From Myxosarcina sp. GI1 (GTDB lineage: Bacteria > Cyanobacteriota > Cyanobacteriia > Cyanobacteriales > Xenococcaceae): a DNA stretch of 64,000 bases. The DNA lies in NCBI RefSeq assembly GCF_000756305.1, contig NZ_JRFE01000006.1, positions 62,001-126,000 on the forward strand. Reading direction: 5' to 3'. The notes under the pieces are model-generated. The model was not told the DNA's origin and did not search any database. It saw only the letters and a list, made by a program, of their open reading frames with translations. The position numbers and the translations under genes were made by a program. This document shows positions 45,944 to 53,998 of the stretch, piece after piece; within the stretch, counting starts at the first letter, position 1, and each line of letters starts with the position of its first letter.

Positions 45944-47851
45944 ATGACTATAAATAAGAAATTATTTTTTTTTATCATAGGATTTTTGTTGATATTTCTA
46001 TTAAATCTATTTGTTTTTAGGTTTCCAATAAATTTTAATTCGACAATCTCTGTTTTAGCCAATACAGAAATCGAATTTCCTGCTAGTGGCGACCAGTTAA
46101 ATGTCAAAAATTTTGGTGCAGAAGGCGATGGTACGACTGACGATACTATAGCTATTCAAAAAGCTCTTAATGCTACTACTCGCAATTTTCAAACAGTTTT
46201 TTTTCCGAAAGGAACTTATTTAGTAAATAACACGATTCAATTGGGTCGATTTAAAAATATTCGAGGAAGCAACGAAAGTCAAACAATCATTCGACTAAAA
46301 GATGACAGTCTTGAGTTTACTCAAATGCTTAAACCTGTGTTTCACAGTATTTATAACAACAATCAAACCTTTGGAGTTTATATTAAAGATTTAACTATAA
46401 ATACTGGTAAAGGCAATCAAAAAGCGATTGGTATTCAATATAATACTCATAATACTGGAGCAATTGAAAATGTCACTGTTAGATCTGAAGATTTTTCTGG
46501 TGCGATTGGTTTAGATCTCTCAGAAACAGAATTTGGACCTGGACTAATAAAAAATGTGACAATCGAAGGCTTTGATATTGGTATCAAAACTCCAGCTAGT
46601 CCCTCAAATGCCGTATTTCAAGGTATTTTTTTAAAAAAGCAAAATGCGATTGGTTTTGAAAACAATATGCCTGTTTCTATTGAGGGTTTGAAAAGCGAAA
46701 ATAAAGTACCAACGGTACATAATAGCTCCCATGTTCATTCTCATTTGGTTTTAGTAAACGCCAGTTTGTTTGGACTTCCAAGAGAAGCTACTAGTAACTT
46801 GGCAGCTATTGAGAATGAAGGACACTATTACCTGCGAGGAGTTCGTGTTGAAGGTACTTACACCTCTGTGTTAAAGGATCAAGGTCAATTAATAGCTGAA
46901 AAACAAGTAGACGAAAAATATAGTAATTCTTCCACTTCGACAATCATTGCTCCTAAGAGACAAGGTCATTTAAAACTTGCTATTAAAAATTCTCCAGTTC
47001 CGTATATAGAACCCATTGAGAAGTGGATAGTCCCTGATGATTCACGAGAAGATGATACCGCAGCAGTACAAGCGGCAATGAATTCAGGAGCGAGAACCAT
47101 ATTTTTTCCTGGGAATAAGACTTACAATATAACAGATACAATCGAAGTCCCTTCTCGCGTAAGACGAATTATCGGTCAACATAGTGGTATTTCAGGAACA
47201 GAGATATTTGTCGATCGCCCAATGTTACGTCTAGTTGGAAATACTTCTAAACCAATTAGTATAGAAACACTCGATATAGCAGCATGGCCTCATACTGCTA
47301 TTGCTTTTGAAGTTGCTAGCGATCGCCCTGTATATCTAAAATATTCTGGAAGTCCCGCAGTTAAAAGTAAGGTTACTACCAACCGTAGCTGGTCGGGAGA
47401 AATTTATATGGATGAATGGCTGGGAGAATTGCGTCTCAAGGGGAATGGTTCTATTTGGTTGAGACAGTGGAATCCAGAGAACAATCCTTTTACTCTAGGA
47501 GAATCAGATCCCGAACTGACGTATGCAGTTAACAATGGTGCCAAGATGTGGGTATTGGGAACCAAAACCGAAGCTCCTGCAATTAACGTTTTGACACAAA
47601 ACGGCGGTCAAACCGAGCTATTGGGTGGTTTTTTTCGCGATCACTACAGTCCCGATGAGTATAAGCCAGAAGTACCATACTTGATTACTAAGAATGCTTC
47701 AACATCGGCTTCATATCTTCAATATGCCTGGGCACCTGGCAAAGCAAGAAATTTTCAAGCTTTGGAAATTCAAAATGACCGACAGGAGAAAGTTGTTATT
47801 CCAGGTTTAGTAATTATGGATCTTTACCGCTCGACACTTGAGGCTGATTAA
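45944..47851 (+). CDS. Secreted beta-helix protein, pectate-lyase-3 type, internally duplicated
   Basis: This 635-residue protein has a hydrophobic N-terminal segment (about 6-25). Mature sequence begins with VKNFGAEGDGTTDDTIAIQK, the classic start of pectate-lyase-3/GH28-like right-handed beta-helices, then TVFFPKGTYLVNNTI. The same theme recurs near residue 360 (VPDDSREDDTAAVQAAMNSG, then TIFFPGNKTYNITDTIEV), so the protein seems to hold two related beta-helix halves. It may trim, modify or bind the exported polysaccharide. I cannot identify catalytic residues. Its end overlaps the next gene by 14 bases. Confidence 0.85.
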   Translation: MTINKKLFFFIIGFLLIFLLNLFVFRFPINFNSTISVLANTEIEFPASGDQLNVKNFGAEGDGTTDDTIAIQKALNATTRNFQTVFFPKGTYLVNNTIQLGRFKNIRGSNESQTIIRLKDDSLEFTQMLKPVFHSIYNNNQTFGVYIKDLTINTGKGNQKAIGIQYNTHNTGAIENVTVRSEDFSGAIGLDLSETEFGPGLIKNVTIEGFDIGIKTPASPSNAVFQGIFLKKQNAIGFENNMPVSIEGLKSENKVPTVHNSSHVHSHLVLVNASLFGLPREATSNLAAIENEGHYYLRGVRVEGTYTSVLKDQGQLIAEKQVDEKYSNSSTSTIIAPKRQGHLKLAIKNSPVPYIEPIEKWIVPDDSREDDTAAVQAAMNSGARTIFFPGNKTYNITDTIEVPSRVRRIIGQHSGISGTEIFVDRPMLRLVGNTSKPISIETLDIAAWPHTAIAFEVASDRPVYLKYSGSPAVKSKVTTNRSWSGEIYMDEWLGELRLKGNGSIWLRQWNPENNPFTLGESDPELTYAVNNGAKMWVLGTKTEAPAINVLTQNGGQTELLGGFFRDHYSPDEYKPEVPYLITKNASTSASYLQYAWAPGKARNFQALEIQNDRQEKVVIPGLVIMDLYRSTLEAD

Positions 47852-49202
47852 TTCATTGAATAATAAAAGCATTACTAAAAACCAAAAAACAAAGCAAAAA
47901 GGTTTTATTACAAGCACAAACCTCATTTTGTTTGCTTTTGCTACTTCATTTTTTCCTCGTATTCTCGCAGCAGTGGGATTCCCCTCATTGATTAATTTTG
48001 CTCATTTTATTAGTGTTCCTTTTGCTTTGTTGGTAGCAATTACTCAAACTAAAACTAATTCAATAAAGCAAATTGCTATTTCTTATAAACTTTTAACTGG
48101 TTTATTTGTCTTTCTTTTCGCAATGTTTGCTAGCGCATTGGTAAATCAAGCAGGTGCGATTAATGCCATTATAGACTATCTTCTATTGGCAGAGCCTTTT
48201 ATGCTTTTACTGGCAATAGTTTGTATACCTATTTCAGCTGCCAAACTCAAGTTTTTTAAAAAGTTTTTGCTTATTTGTGCTTCAATTAACTTGCTGCTAG
48301 CCTTTATCCAAAAACCACTTATAGATAGCGGCAAACTTAATGCAGAAGGATTTGACGGAACAGATGGGGCACAGGGAGTTTTTTTTGTTTCGGGTGCAGG
48401 TAATTATGTTTCGGCTACAGTCTCTCTAAAATTTGGTTTGTATTACTTTTTTTCAGCTAGAACAACTAATATTTGGTTTAGATTTGCTTGGTTGGGAGCA
48501 GCTTTTTTACAACTTATTATTTCTGACTCCAAACAAATAATAATTGCTAGTGGATTGGCATTTGCAATATTAGCCCTCGCTAATACTAAAGATTTAGGTA
48601 AAACTTTATTGTATGTGATAGCTGTAATTATAGGCTTCTCTGTTTTTATTTGGTGTGCAAACAACTTAGAAGCTTTTTCTGCTTTTAAAAATGGAATAGA
48701 TAAATTGCAGGAATGGGGACCTGGTGGAGCAGCTAGAGAAATAAAAACCGCACCTTTTAGAATTGCTACTTCTTACTATACCTCTCTTTTAAACTGGCTT
48801 TTCGGTCTTGGTCCCGGTCATACATTTGGGCGTATGGGGGGTTGGTTTCTTCAAGATTATAGTAACTTGTTTATTCCCCTTCATGGAACTACTCATCCTG
48901 CCAGTTATGATGCTTGGTTAGCTTATTACGGTAACTGGATTGCTTTAGAATCTACCTTATACCATCCTTTTTTTGGCTGGGCTGGTATTTGGGGAGATTT
49001 AGGCTTTACAGGGCTGGGTTCGTATTTATATTTAGCTTCTATTGTTTGGCGTCATCTTTGCGTAGGCGAGTTATCAAAATTTTTTATGCTGGTTGTTTTT
49101 GCTGTCGGTCTAATTTTTACGCAAATGGAAGAACCTGGTTATATGTTATTTACCTCTATGCTAATTGGTTTACAGTGGCAAGAACAAAATCTTAAAACTT
49201 AA
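47838..49202 (+). CDS. O-antigen polymerase/ligase-like membrane protein (Wzy type)
   Basis: This 454-residue protein has about ten to twelve hydrophobic helices and a larger polar loop between late helices (LFGLGPGHTFGRMGGWF to HPFFGWAGIWGDLGFTGLGS), as in the Wzy/WaaL family. The start used is TTG 47838 overlapping the beta-helix gene; there is no in-frame ATG near the N-terminus before the first helix. It would polymerise repeat units in the periplasm with the Wzz-type protein at 2655-4847. It is the last gene of the plus-strand locus. Confidence 0.82.
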   Translation: MRLINSLNNKSITKNQKTKQKGFITSTNLILFAFATSFFPRILAAVGFPSLINFAHFISVPFALLVAITQTKTNSIKQIAISYKLLTGLFVFLFAMFASALVNQAGAINAIIDYLLLAEPFMLLLAIVCIPISAAKLKFFKKFLLICASINLLLAFIQKPLIDSGKLNAEGFDGTDGAQGVFFVSGAGNYVSATVSLKFGLYYFFSARTTNIWFRFAWLGAAFLQLIISDSKQIIIASGLAFAILALANTKDLGKTLLYVIAVIIGFSVFIWCANNLEAFSAFKNGIDKLQEWGPGGAAREIKTAPFRIATSYYTSLLNWLFGLGPGHTFGRMGGWFLQDYSNLFIPLHGTTHPASYDAWLAYYGNWIALESTLYHPFFGWAGIWGDLGFTGLGSYLYLASIVWRHLCVGELSKFFMLVVFAVGLIFTQMEEPGYMLFTSMLIGLQWQEQNLKT

Positions 49203-49259
49203 CTTAAAGCTTATTTTAGAAGAAAGAAACTGATTTTGATTATCTATAGTAATGATTTC

Positions 49260-51788
49260 TTAAAAACCTACAATAACTTGCCACATGGCGATCGCCAAAA
49301 CTATACTTGTTAAATGCTGTGGTAATAAAAACTTTAGCGGTTGACGAGCTATTTGTTGTGTTAGCAAAATTGATAGGAGTACGCCAAAAATAAAACTAGT
49401 TCCCTGTAAAAAAGCAATTACGGCAGGATGCGCCACTAAAATAGGTAAATTGGCTCCATTCAAACCAAAAGTCGCCATCGTAACTGGTAAAATTTTTCCT
49501 CCTTCACTCAAACCCAAACGCAAATAGTGAGCTAGATTACCCGCTAATACCAAAGGTAAATAACCATAAGCAAGCTCGATAAAAGAATAAGCTTTGAAGT
49601 TATTATTAACTAAGGCGATCTCCCTCATAAAACCTTGAGCCAACAAGGGTAAAATCGCGGGCAGAAACAGTACCACAATCGCTATTAATCCATGATTGGT
49701 AAATCGATCTAAATGCAAATTCAAATTTAGTCTGGCTTCTATTTCTGGTAAATGATGTAAAAACACCGCGTTCAACAGCAAAAATAGTAAGGCGACTTCA
49801 TAACTACGGGCGGTATGGCTAGTCCATAACTCAATTCCAGGCGGGCGGAGATTAAATTCTACCGAACGATGGGGACAGGCTTTGAGGCAAGTCATACATA
49901 ATACGCAGTCTCGATTATCCTCCATCTGGGCTGGATGAGAATAAAGAGGACATCCACCCGTTGCCATACCTTCGCCTTTTTGTGGTCCTCCTCGGTAACA
50001 TTGATAGGTAGTACATTCAGCAGAGCAAGTTCCCTGTTGCGCTCTCAATTCGGTCATCGACAGCTTGGCAAACATACCGTTCATACCGCCAATCGGACAC
50101 AAATAGCGACACCACAAGCGACGTTCAAAAATAGCCGAACAAATCATTGCTCCTGCGGTAATAATTAGCAACAGCCAGGCAGACAAATAAGCGGTGTTTG
50201 GCAAATCCCAAAGTTCTTCCCACAATAAAATTAAAGCAAACAAGCCAAATAAAAACCAACCACCCCATTTTTCAGCAGTTTGACGGGGCCATTTTTTTAA
50301 TTTGCGGGGAAACAAATATAAGGAAATTTTTTGGGTAATTTCGCCATAGATCATAAACGGACAAAAAGCACACCAGATTCTTCCTAAAAAAGGGAAACCA
50401 AGTAATACCAAAGGCCACCACCAAGCCCAAAATATATTGAGGGCAAAGTTTTGTTGTCGGTTTTGAGGAGCGAGAAATAAAACTGCAACGATGAAGGCAA
50501 AAAAAGCAGCAGTAAACCAATAATTGATTCTATCGGGATACCAATCACTGCGTAAAAAATGCCGTAGTTTGGGATATTTATCTAATAAATTAAGACGATT
50601 TTGTTTTTTCCTGGATTGAGATTGCCAGACGACTTCTTCAGTAATATTTTCATTTTCCTGAAGTTGGGTTAAGGCTCTTTCTACAGTACTTTCTAGCTCT
50701 CTTAAATTATTAGGAAAGTCATAAGCCTGTAGTTTTCTCAATGCTTCTGATGTCAGTAATGGTTTTTTAGAAGATTTTTCTTTACCGATTAAGTTGACGT
50801 AATATTTGATTTGTTCGTCTAAATCGGCTTTTCTAACTCTTAGTGGTGGAACTTTAATTGAAGTATCTACTTCAGAATTTATCTGAGAAATATTTTTTTC
50901 TGAAATCAAAATTATGCGAGCTTGAGATTGTTTGGGGGCTGGTGTTTTCTCTGACGAACGATCGATTGGCGTATATGTTTTAGTTTTTAGTAATTTAGCA
51001 ATCGCAGGCAATAATTCTGGAGGCAACTGTTCGACATTATTCAGTACTAAAGTCCCCGAGCCTACGGCTTCAATAAGTCCTGGTTTACCACCGCTTCTGC
51101 CAAATAAATCCGCACCGCTAGCTTGAATTTTAGCGCAGTCTAACTGAGCGATCGGCTGACGGCGATCGCTAGAACCAAAGTGAATTAATGCTGCAATATT
51201 GTCTTTTTCTAGTCCTGGTTCGCCAAAAATCAAAACCGAATCTCGATTGGTTGCAGCTTCTTTAATCTGCGATCGCAGGCGAACGGCGTAGCGACTTCTA
51301 CCAATAATGCCTCGTCTGGCACGACTGACTAAATAAGGTCTTAAAATTTGCTGGCGTTCTTGCTCGAAAACTAATTGTTCGGATAATTCTTTGACTTCTG
51401 TAGCTAGTTGTTGAGAAAAGTTTTGCGTTACTTCGGGATAGCGAGCAACTAATTCTTTGAATTTATCTGCTGCTACAAACCATAGCTGACATTCATCTTT
51501 AGTTTTAGCTGTATATTCAGTATCCTTATCTAACAACAAGGCATATAAATTTAAAGCCGAGCCTGGTAAAAAACTCAGATTGCGTGACGGAATTTGACTG
51601 TTACTTTCTAAATGACCGCTTTCTAAAATATACAAGCCTTCTGGTGCTTCATTTTCCTTAATAATAGTGCGATCGCCTGCTATAGTTTTGGTTTCTAAAA
51701 GTTCTGCTATTTCTGTTAAGAATTCTGTCGATAGACCACTTAATGCAGTTCTTTCCTGTAAAAAATTTGCTAAATCGGGAAAACTCAT
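49260..51788 (-). CDS. cNMP-binding/degenerate AAA/4Fe-4S polyferredoxin membrane fusion
   Basis: This 842-residue protein has three parts. Residues about 10-130 form a cyclic-nucleotide-binding beta-barrel (APEGLYILESGHL). Residues about 160-400 resemble the central AAA+ domain of sigma54 activators, but the Walker A is GEPGLEKD, the GAFTGA loop is missing (DLFGRSGGKPGLIEA) and the Walker B acidic pair is NN (GTLVLNNVEQLP), so ATP hydrolysis is unlikely. Residues about 420-842 form a NapH/CcoG-like membrane region with CAFCPF, CRYLCPIGG, CSAECTTYQC and CVLCMTCLKACP cysteine clusters for iron-sulfur centres. Probably a redox or electron-transfer membrane protein with a ligand sensor. It converges on the polysaccharide locus with a 57-bp gap. 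Confidence 0.88.
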   Translation of the reverse strand: MSFPDLANFLQERTALSGLSTEFLTEIAELLETKTIAGDRTIIKENEAPEGLYILESGHLESNSQIPSRNLSFLPGSALNLYALLLDKDTEYTAKTKDECQLWFVAADKFKELVARYPEVTQNFSQQLATEVKELSEQLVFEQERQQILRPYLVSRARRGIIGRSRYAVRLRSQIKEAATNRDSVLIFGEPGLEKDNIAALIHFGSSDRRQPIAQLDCAKIQASGADLFGRSGGKPGLIEAVGSGTLVLNNVEQLPPELLPAIAKLLKTKTYTPIDRSSEKTPAPKQSQARIILISEKNISQINSEVDTSIKVPPLRVRKADLDEQIKYYVNLIGKEKSSKKPLLTSEALRKLQAYDFPNNLRELESTVERALTQLQENENITEEVVWQSQSRKKQNRLNLLDKYPKLRHFLRSDWYPDRINYWFTAAFFAFIVAVLFLAPQNRQQNFALNIFWAWWWPLVLLGFPFLGRIWCAFCPFMIYGEITQKISLYLFPRKLKKWPRQTAEKWGGWFLFGLFALILLWEELWDLPNTAYLSAWLLLIITAGAMICSAIFERRLWCRYLCPIGGMNGMFAKLSMTELRAQQGTCSAECTTYQCYRGGPQKGEGMATGGCPLYSHPAQMEDNRDCVLCMTCLKACPHRSVEFNLRPPGIELWTSHTARSYEVALLFLLLNAVFLHHLPEIEARLNLNLHLDRFTNHGLIAIVVLFLPAILPLLAQGFMREIALVNNNFKAYSFIELAYGYLPLVLAGNLAHYLRLGLSEGGKILPVTMATFGLNGANLPILVAHPAVIAFLQGTSFIFGVLLSILLTQQIARQPLKFLLPQHLTSIVLAIAMWQVIVGF

Positions 51789-51825
51789 AATCTTTTGCTC
51801 CCAAATACTCTTGCTGTTTGAAATG

Positions 51826-51893
51826 TGGCGATTGGCGTTGGCGTTGGCAAAGCAAGTCCTTTAAACTCCGACAGCGCATAAGGCGCGATTCGC
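51826..51893. repeat. HIP1/GGCGATTGGC-type intergenic repeat
   Basis: The stretch has GGCGATTGGC, then a short GTTGGC tandem and GGCAAAGC, then GGCGCGATTCGC. GGCGATTGGC and the AAAGC block recur at 53781-53820 inside a gene. Many cyanobacterial genomes carry families of short GC-rich repeats of this kind. It sits in the 218-bp gap before the minus-strand fusion gene. Confidence 0.45.
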
Positions 51894-52006
51894 ATTTTTG
51901 GTTTTTTAGCTGACAAGTAATAATTAATCTATCTAAAGTTTAGAACAAGCGCAAAAAGGGGTTTTGCTTCGCTCTCCATAACTATCTCTTGAGTTTTTTA
52001 ATTAAA

Positions 52007-52417
52007 TTATGGCGATCGCCAAAACAATAGCTTATTTATCAGGCGTGCCGCTAAATTTTTTATACTCTTAGACTGAAAATTGCGTTTGAACTGAGTAAAT
52101 TCTCCTGCATATAACCAAATTCCCTGGCAATCGGGACATTTTTCGTACCATAGTCGCTCTTTATCTATATCTACTATCTGAATCATAGTTTCCTCGCATC
52201 GCGGACACCGAATATCGATACTGGTTAAATCGTTCGGCGCGCTATAATTGACACTGCCAATATCCAATATCTCCGAACCTGCAATCGTTTTTAAGGTTTC
52301 TGCTTCTAAAGAATCAAACCAAATTCCATGACATCGAGCGCAGCGGTCTACTTCTACATTATGATAAATAACTGTTTTTAATAGACCGTTGCACCTAGGA
52401 CACTCAAGAGCATTCAT
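52007..52417 (-). CDS. Double zinc-ribbon protein (TFIIB-type zinc ribbon)
   Basis: This 136-residue soluble protein has two copies of the same ribbon: CPRCNGLL with CARCHGIWFD (residues about 5-40), and CPRCEETM with CPDCQGIWLYAGE (about 70-110). Both have CxxC pairs and the HGIW/QGIW ending of zf-TFIIB family proteins. The function is unknown; these usually bind zinc and sometimes nucleic acid or proteins. It is divergent from coaE. Confidence 0.88.
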   Translation of the reverse strand: MNALECPRCNGLLKTVIYHNVEVDRCARCHGIWFDSLEAETLKTIAGSEILDIGSVNYSAPNDLTSIDIRCPRCEETMIQIVDIDKERLWYEKCPDCQGIWLYAGEFTQFKRNFQSKSIKNLAARLINKLLFWRSP

Positions 52418-52474
52418 CAGTTTTACTGGTATTGCACTGGTTATCTCTTAGCTTATCTGAATCGACCGTAATTA

Positions 52475-53077
52475 ATGATAAAGAATCTGTCAAGAAGAAT
52501 AATTGGAGTAACTGGTGGTATTGCTACGGGGAAAACTACAGTTACTAATTATTTAGCTACTAAGTACAATTTTCCCGTATTAGATGCTGACCTATATGCT
52601 AGAGAGGCAGTAGCTATAGGTTCGCCAATTTTGACAGCTATTTTTATTCGCTATGGCGATCGCCTGAAGTTAGCCGATGGTAGTTTAAATCGCTCGGCTT
52701 TAGGAGAGATTATTTTTAATAACTCTGACGAAAAACGCTGGCTAGAAAGCCAAATTCATCCTTTTGTGCGCGATCGCTTTAACAGTGAGTCTCAAAACTT
52801 ACATGATAAGACTTTGGTTTATGCCATTCCTTTATTGTTTGAGGCTAATTTAACCAATTTAGTAACTGAAATCTGGGTAGTTTATTGCGATCGCGCTATC
52901 CAAATCGAACGTTTACAACAACGCGATGGTCTGTCTAGAGAACAGGCTCTGGCACGGATTGACGCTCGGTTTCCTCTAGCTGATAAAATCGAGCGAGCAA
53001 ATATAGTATTATGCAATAATACGAATAGAGACTTTCTATTGCACCAGGTAGATAAAGCAGTAAAGTCAAGCGATTAA
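52475..53077 (+). CDS. coaE: Dephospho-CoA kinase
   Basis: This 200-residue enzyme catalyses the last step of CoA synthesis, phosphorylating the 3' hydroxyl of dephospho-CoA. Walker A GVTGGIATGKTT lies near residue 12, then PVLDADLYAREAV with the catalytic Asp, LESQIHPFVRDRF, and a late RLQQRDGLSREQALARI lid block. Length is normal. CoA made here supplies phosphopantetheine arms for the NRPS and PKS carrier proteins, but the link is general metabolism, not a cluster relation. An imperfect hairpin GTAAGAT/ATCTTAC (53080-53110) follows the stop. Confidence 0.95.
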   Translation: MIKNLSRRIIGVTGGIATGKTTVTNYLATKYNFPVLDADLYAREAVAIGSPILTAIFIRYGDRLKLADGSLNRSALGEIIFNNSDEKRWLESQIHPFVRDRFNSESQNLHDKTLVYAIPLLFEANLTNLVTEIWVVYCDRAIQIERLQQRDGLSREQALARIDARFPLADKIERANIVLCNNTNRDFLLHQVDKAVKSSD

Positions 53078-53232
53078 GTGTAAGATTCGTAGCAGCGATC
53101 GCCATCTTACAAAAGAACAAATTTTACGTGTAATTTCGTAAGTATAAAGTTTTAGTTAAGTTTTTAGTTTATCAATAAACTGTAGCAACCGTTACAGAAA
53201 AAATAGATTATGATTTATGAGGGAAAAACGAG

Positions 53233-53258
53233 CGGTGAGAATTATATTTTTCTCACCG
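53233..53258 (+). promoter_or_regulatory. 9-bp hairpin in the leader of the DUF4278 gene
   Basis: CGGTGAGAA (53233-53241) and TTCTCACCG (53250-53258) form a perfect 9-bp stem with an 8-nt AT loop, 85 bases before the ATG at 53344. It is not followed by a T-run. It may be an mRNA-stabilising or regulatory structure. A GGAGG ribosome site lies at 53331-53335. Confidence 0.4.
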
Positions 53259-53343
53259 ATTTGAGAAACAATTAGCAATCGCCTTAAATCAAATCTAAAT
53301 CTCAAGATTACTTGAGAAAATAAGCAATTGGAGGAACAATCGC

Positions 53344-53529
53344 ATGAAATTACAATTTATGGGCAAAAACTATGAAAAAATGCCCACAGACTGGAAAGTC
53401 ACCGAAGGCAAAGACGGCGGTTTGTATCGCGGCAAACCCTGGAAAGTACATCATTTTAGAGAAGAACACCGTCACCGCCATGACAAAAACCAGCTAACCT
53501 ATCGTGGCATTCCCTACCATAAAGATTAA
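53344..53529 (+). CDS. DUF4278 small protein
   Basis: This 61-residue protein ends QLTYRGIPYHKD, the hallmark of the cyanobacterial DUF4278 family (LTYRGxxY). An earlier related strand is GGLYRGKPWKVHHF. His-rich stretch EEHRHRHDKN is notable. The start is fixed by GGAGG 8 bases upstream. Function unknown; DUF4278 genes are often stress-regulated. Confidence 0.85.
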   Translation: MKLQFMGKNYEKMPTDWKVTEGKDGGLYRGKPWKVHHFREEHRHRHDKNQLTYRGIPYHKD

Positions 53530-53544
53530 AGCTGGTTTCAGTCA

Positions 53545-53868
53545 ATGAAAATACACTATTTTTGTATAGATGGGGCAGATAAAACACCTACTTTAGAAAT
53601 TGATGAATTTGAGATTACTCATCAACATCGTTTGCCAAATCGCCCCTATCCCTATCTTCGGCATATAACTAGTTTTGAATCTCAAGCTCATCGAGGAAAT
53701 CGCCTGTCTCATAGCAATATTTCTACAAAATGCCGATTAGATATCGAAACACCATCGGCAAAAATTTTAACGGCAAGTTTTGGCGATTGGCAAAGCCAGC
53801 ACGCGAAGCGCGATCGCGTTAGGAAATATATTCCTGTTTCTAGCCATAATTGCCTCATAGAACGCTAA
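53545..53868 (+). CDS. Uncharacterised 107-residue protein with a repeat-derived tail
   Basis: The frame starts 15 bases after the DUF4278 stop and reads MKIHYFCIDGADKTPTLEID. I do not recognise it. The last third is encoded by a HIP1-containing cyanobacterial repeat (53781-53820), which replaced or lengthened the natural C-terminus (GDWQSQHAKRDRVRKYIPV). It is probably a real small gene whose end is not conserved. A rho-independent terminator follows. Confidence 0.5.
   Translation: MKIHYFCIDGADKTPTLEIDEFEITHQHRLPNRPYPYLRHITSFESQAHRGNRLSHSNISTKCRLDIETPSAKILTASFGDWQSQHAKRDRVRKYIPVSSHNCLIER
53781..53820. repeat. HIP1-containing GC-rich repeat inside a coding tail
   Basis: GGCGATTGGC and AAAGCCAGC are followed by ACGCGAAGCGCGATCGCG, containing the HIP1 octamer at 53808-53816 approximately. 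The GGCGATTGGC/AAAGC pair also occurs at 51826-51893. It is GC-rich against the background, and occurs where the reading frame of the 107-residue protein loses family-like character. Confidence 0.5.
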
Positions 53869-53890
53869 ATTATCTTTCAAACAAGCTCCC

Positions 53891-53913
53891 AGGCGCATTA
53901 CGCGCCTTTTTTT
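53891..53913 (+). terminator. Rho-independent terminator after the DUF4278/unknown gene pair
   Basis: A 6-bp GC stem AGGCGC/GCGCCT with loop ATTAC is followed by a run of seven T (53907-53913, first T shared with the stem). It lies 23 bases past the stop at 53868. This is the best terminator in the window. Confidence 0.85.
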
Positions 53914-53998
53914 GTCGAACGGCTTTAGAGTACTTAGAGAAATTAGAAAGACTGAAGAAAGCTATAAGACTCAACTGATTTCTACTTTCTACTTGTTT

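Noticed and set aside
51050-51260. Sigma54-dependent activator
   Set aside because: The AAA part resembles one, but Walker A, Walker B and GAFTGA are lost, and the protein ends in a membrane polyferredoxin, not a DNA-binding domain.
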